Position numbers and translations under genes: made by a program
Notes under the pieces: generated by a model
Database searches by the model: none
What the model was told of the DNA's origin: nothing
What the model saw: only the letters and a program-made list of their open reading frames with translations
Shown here: piece after piece, positions 61,571 to 64,000 of the stretch
Layout: every line of letters begins with the position of its first letter
Position numbering within the stretch: position 1 is the first letter of the stretch
Assembly: GCA_022844225.1 (NCBI GenBank)
Contig: JALHMC010000013.1
Location: 21,163 to 85,162, forward strand
Reading direction: 5' to 3'
Source: Hyphomicrobiaceae bacterium
GTDB lineage: Bacteria; Pseudomonadota; Alphaproteobacteria; Rhizobiales; Hyphomicrobiaceae
DNA: 64,000 bases

Positions 61571-62053
61571 ATGCCGAGCTTCGAGACGACTCGCCGAATT
61601 CCGTACACGCCAGCCGAGATGTTCGATCTCGTGGCGGACGTCGAGCAGTATCCGCGCTTCTTTCCGTTGTGCGAGGCGTTGCGCGTCCGCTCGCGGGAGC
61701 GCCAGGGCGACAAGGAGGTCCTCGTCGCCTCGATGGACATTGGTTACAGAGCGATCCGCGAGACAATTACCAGTCGCGTGACGCTCGAGCGACGCCCCAT
61801 GAGCGTCCTGGTCGAATTAATCGACGGGCCGTTCCGTCATCTGGACAACCGCTGGCGCTTCACCGAAGCTCCGAATGGCGCCACTGATGTGCGGTTTTTC
61901 ATGTCCTACGAGCTGAAGTCGATGATGCTCCAGCTTCTGGTTGGCGGGTTGTTCGATCAGGCCTTCCGCCGTTGCGTGACGGCATTCGAGGCCCGCGCCC
62001 GCGAGGTCTACGGCAGTGGTCGAGCCGGGGGCGTCGTAGCGCCCGCGACCTGA
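61571..62053 (+). CDS. COQ10/RatA-like SRPBCC protein
   Basis: A 160-residue START-like protein that probably binds ubiquinone and helps respiration, as COQ10 does in mitochondria. It opens MPSFETTRRIPYTPAEMFDL and has the strong motif VADVEQYPRFFPLCEALRV, then FRHLDNRWRFT and LFDQAFRRCVTAFEARA as the C-terminal helix. E. coli RatA belongs to the same family, but a toxin role is unlikely here given the lipA context and the absence of a RatB-like antitoxin gene. It is cytoplasmic and follows lipA by 78 bases. Convergent with the VanX-type gene. Confidence 0.9.
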   Translation: MPSFETTRRIPYTPAEMFDLVADVEQYPRFFPLCEALRVRSRERQGDKEVLVASMDIGYRAIRETITSRVTLERRPMSVLVELIDGPFRHLDNRWRFTEAPNGATDVRFFMSYELKSMMLQLLVGGLFDQAFRRCVTAFEARAREVYGSGRAGGVVAPAT

Positions 62054-62082
62054 ACGCCGGCTAGGTCCCGAATGGCGAAGTC

Positions 62083-62859
62083 TTAGCGGTCGCCCTCTCT
62101 GCGGACTCTCGCCGGGACGACGAAGTCGCGAGGCGGCCCGGGGGCCTCGACAGCGAACGTGAAGTGCCACCATTCGCGCACATACGCACGAAAACCATGC
62201 CGGCGCATCGCGTCGGCCAGGTTCTGGCGCGCGTCCTGCTGGGCTCGGGACAGGCCACTCGCGTCACTGTGGCTCGCTGCATCGAAACAATCGAACCCGC
62301 TGCCCATATCGAGCGAACCGTCGGGCCGCGCTCCGCAGCCGCTGTCGTGCACGGGTGAAGCTGTGCTGCTCGGCGCAGCCGGAACCAGCGTCAGGTCGAC
62401 GGCCATCCCCGTCGAGTGACTGGACGAACTCGAGATATAGCCTGCTTCAACGAGCCCCGATCGTGTCGTCCGGGGATGATAGCGGCTCGTGGCCGGTGCT
62501 CCGTCCCGGCGCATCTGCGTCCACGACATGAAGGCTGTCGTTGCGCGGGTTGGCCGATAGCAGTCGTAAACCTTCAAAGCGAGGCCGCGTCCGGCCAGAT
62601 CCGATTGCACCCGCGCCAGAGCCTCGGCCGCACGGCGCTTTAGCACACAGGCCCCAGAGCCGTATCCGGGGACTGGGCGGCCCGTGAAATTCTCGGCCGT
62701 TGCGTAGCGCAGGTCCTGGATGATCGTCGGTGCGATATCCGCCAGATACACGAAGCCATCCGGCAGGGCTGGTCCGTCCCGGGCGAGCGCGGGCGCAAAG
62801 GTCGCAGAAATGGCGGCAATCGCGCCCGCAACATACGTCGATCTCTGTGGGACGTTCAT
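62083..62859 (-). CDS. D-alanyl-D-alanine dipeptidase (VanX/DdpX type, peptidase M15D)
   Basis: Zinc peptidase of 258 residues with an N-terminal signal peptide (YVAGAIAAISATFAPALA), so probably periplasmic. Zinc and catalytic motifs: SSSHSTGMAVDLTL (SxHxxGxAxD), and EWWHFTF with the catalytic Glu and third zinc ligand His. YDCYRPTRATTAFMSW supplies the arginine that stabilises the transition state. It should cut D-Ala-D-Ala, released during peptidoglycan turnover, rather than confer vancomycin resistance in this Gram-negative. ATG 62859 is preceded by GTG 62862 in frame. It starts 6 bases after the caspase-like gene's stop, implying one transcript. Confidence 0.88.
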   Translation of the reverse strand: MNVPQRSTYVAGAIAAISATFAPALARDGPALPDGFVYLADIAPTIIQDLRYATAENFTGRPVPGYGSGACVLKRRAAEALARVQSDLAGRGLALKVYDCYRPTRATTAFMSWTQMRRDGAPATSRYHPRTTRSGLVEAGYISSSSSHSTGMAVDLTLVPAAPSSTASPVHDSGCGARPDGSLDMGSGFDCFDAASHSDASGLSRAQQDARQNLADAMRRHGFRAYVREWWHFTFAVEAPGPPRDFVVPARVRREGDR

Positions 62860-62865
62860 CACGGA

Positions 62866-64000
62866 TCAATCGATCTGCAGCTCGGAGATGGCCGTGTCGA
62901 CATACTTCGAGCCGGGATAGACTTCGGCGATGCGAAGCTGCACCCACTCGGCTTCGACGTTCGAGGAGAGCCGAATGCTGCGTCGTTGCCGGTCGTCGGG
63001 CAAGGCCAGCGAGTGCGTTTCACCACCCGAGAAGACCAGATCGAGTCGACGAACGCGAGAGTTCTTCGCGAAAATATCAGCGTTCTTGGCATATCCGTTT
63101 ATGAGAGTGATCCCTTTCACAGTACGCCGCTGGCTGAAGGTGATGGTGATCGAAGCCCCGATACCCGCGCTCCGGCCGCCGTGCACCCAGGCCGTAGCTG
63201 GAGACCCATCATAGAGGTTGGCCGGGCCGTAGCTGTTGCCATGTTGGGGCGCCAAAATGGAACTCGCGCAGTAGAGACCGCCGTCCGGCGCCCGATGCTT
63301 GGCGCATTCGGCGAGCGACGGCGCCGGGGCATGACCCTCGGTTCGATTGTGAGGGGAAGGCGGCCGGGTCCGAGCGTCCGCTGGCTGCGACGCGGTTGCG
63401 ACCTTCGCCTTCAAGTCGTCGATTCGCGCCTGTGCGAGGTCGGCATGGAAAGTTCCCGCGTAGCGTCGGGCGAAGGCTTCTAGCTCACGGACGCTGATTG
63501 AGTGTTGCACCTTGTCCCAGTGCCGCTCTGCGGCTGGAATGGAAGAGGCCTCGCCCGTCATCGGGGGCGTAGCCTGTGCCGATACGCCGGTCCCGGGGTT
63601 CAGAACCACCGGGCCGAGCAGCGACGTATGCTCCCATGGCACTTGTTTGCCGCCGGTCGCACGCACCACCTCGCCACGTACCGCGGCGAGCGCTCCCAGG
63701 ACATCGCGACCGGGAACCTCCATATGCTGCAGCAGCGCGCCAGTATACGGCGAGTTACGGCTGTCGCCGTCGAGCGCGACATTGCCCGGTTGCGTGGAGA
63801 ACGAGATGAGGGTTCCAACGCCGGTGCGAACCTCTGCGAGGCCCTGGCCCACACCGGTCGAGCGCGTGCCCATCGTTCGTGCGAGATTCCGGGCCAGGGG
63901 ATTGTCGCGGCAGGCATCGAGGAGCACCAGGGAGGTTCGCGCCTCGCGCTCCATGCGGCTCAGCACGAGGTGAAGCGGGATGCTTTCGAAATCGACATCG
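62866..64000 (-). CDS. Caspase-like peptidase with discoidin-like glycan-binding C-terminus (5' end outside window)
   Basis: At least 377 residues are visible; the frame runs off the window edge, so the start is missing. The N-terminal visible part is the second half of a C14/p20 caspase-like domain: SLVLLDACRDNPLARNL contains the catalytic cysteine, and the partner histidine would lie upstream. A TGVGQGLAEVRTGVGTLISF segment and a SPYTGALLQHM motif are also typical of bacterial caspase-like proteins. After a variable linker, the last 130 residues (from SILAPQHGNSYGPANLYDG to SKYVDTAISELQI) look like the discoidin/NADase-type glycan-binding domain. The combination suggests a proteolytic or signalling protein targeted to glycans or the envelope. 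It is followed by the VanX-like gene. Confidence 0.83.
   Translation of the reverse strand, partial: DVDFESIPLHLVLSRMEREARTSLVLLDACRDNPLARNLARTMGTRSTGVGQGLAEVRTGVGTLISFSTQPGNVALDGDSRNSPYTGALLQHMEVPGRDVLGALAAVRGEVVRATGGKQVPWEHTSLLGPVVLNPGTGVSAQATPPMTGEASSIPAAERHWDKVQHSISVRELEAFARRYAGTFHADLAQARIDDLKAKVATASQPADARTRPPSPHNRTEGHAPAPSLAECAKHRAPDGGLYCASSILAPQHGNSYGPANLYDGSPATAWVHGGRSAGIGASITITFSQRRTVKGITLINGYAKNADIFAKNSRVRRLDLVFSGGETHSLALPDDRQRRSIRLSSNVEAEWVQLRIAEVYPGSKYVDTAISELQID

Noticed and set aside
61571..62053. RatA toxin reading of the SRPBCC gene
   Set aside because: No adjacent RatB-like gene, and position after lipA matches the COQ10-like housekeeping protein of Alphaproteobacteria.
62083..62859. 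Vancomycin-resistance interpretation of the VanX-type gene
   Set aside because: No VanH or VanA genes are present and the protein has a signal peptide. A turnover dipeptidase is the simpler reading.

Overview
The window reads as a high-GC chromosomal segment of an alphaproteobacterium, most likely order Hyphomicrobiales. The grounds are a PhyR-type general-stress regulator beside an HWE-family histidine kinase, a phosphatidylcholine synthase, paired LpxL/HtrB-like acyltransferases, rhizobial-style porins, a lipA-COQ10 gene pair, and a complete Sox thiosulfate-oxidation cluster. No tRNA, rRNA, CRISPR array, insertion sequence or prophage was recognised. Most of the segment looks like settled chromosome rather than a recent island.

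Layout. 1-3.3 kb: the 3' end of an unidentified gene, then a soluble three-PAS HWE kinase divergent from phyR. 3.3-8.1 kb: leftward metabolic genes (alpha/beta hydrolase, methyltransferase, DUF429 protein, pyridoxal kinase, FAD oxidoreductase), several joined by ATGA overlaps. 8.2-19 kb: a CoA-ester and organic-acid region with a CitE-like lyase, an ArsR regulator carrying a histone-H1-like tail, two tandem TRAP solute-binding proteins without membrane subunits, two acyl-CoA ligases, a FadB/FadJ-type multifunctional enzyme and a CaiB-type CoA transferase. 19.1-21.4 kb: queA-tgt for queuosine. The Tgt keeps its catalytic aspartates but has lost three of four zinc ligands. 21.4-36 kb: transporters, dehydrogenases, two paralogous porins, a UbiH-like monooxygenase, two LpxL-like acyltransferases, periplasmic Cu/Zn superoxide dismutase, a second CoA-ester lyase, an MFS transporter and an aldo/keto reductase. 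36-39.7 kb: small exported proteins, phosphatidylcholine synthase, and an SDR-MaoC pair resembling a split peroxisomal-type multifunctional enzyme.

39.8-52.8 kb is the sulfur-oxidation locus. Leftward run soxY, soxZ, soxB, soxC, soxD, a small cytochrome c, a flavocytochrome c sulfide dehydrogenase, a Tat-exported metallo-beta-lactamase and a rhodanese. Rightward run soxA, soxX, soxS, an ArsR persulfide sensor, a YeeE/YedE transporter, a cytochrome c2 and a Crp/Fnr regulator. The divergent soxY/soxA promoter region holds a perfect FNR-type box (TTGAT-N4-ATCAA). The regulator encoded at the far end of the cluster has the ExxSR recognition-helix signature that reads such boxes. This suggests control by both sulfide and redox or nitrogen-oxide state.

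52.9-64 kb is housekeeping: miaA, ilvB and ilvH (separated by ygiC-ygiB and a glutathione transferase), a LysE exporter, two GlsB/YeaQ-type membrane proteins, lipA, a COQ10-like protein, a VanX-type dipeptidase and a truncated caspase-like protein with a discoidin-like C-terminal domain.

The best leads are the zinc-site-less Tgt, the FNR box plus resident regulator in the sox cluster, a perfect EcfG-type promoter (GGAAC-N16-CGTT) in front of sodC that ties it to the PhyR pathway, and the caspase/discoidin protein next to a VanX-type peptidase. I did not find an obviously new multi-gene system.
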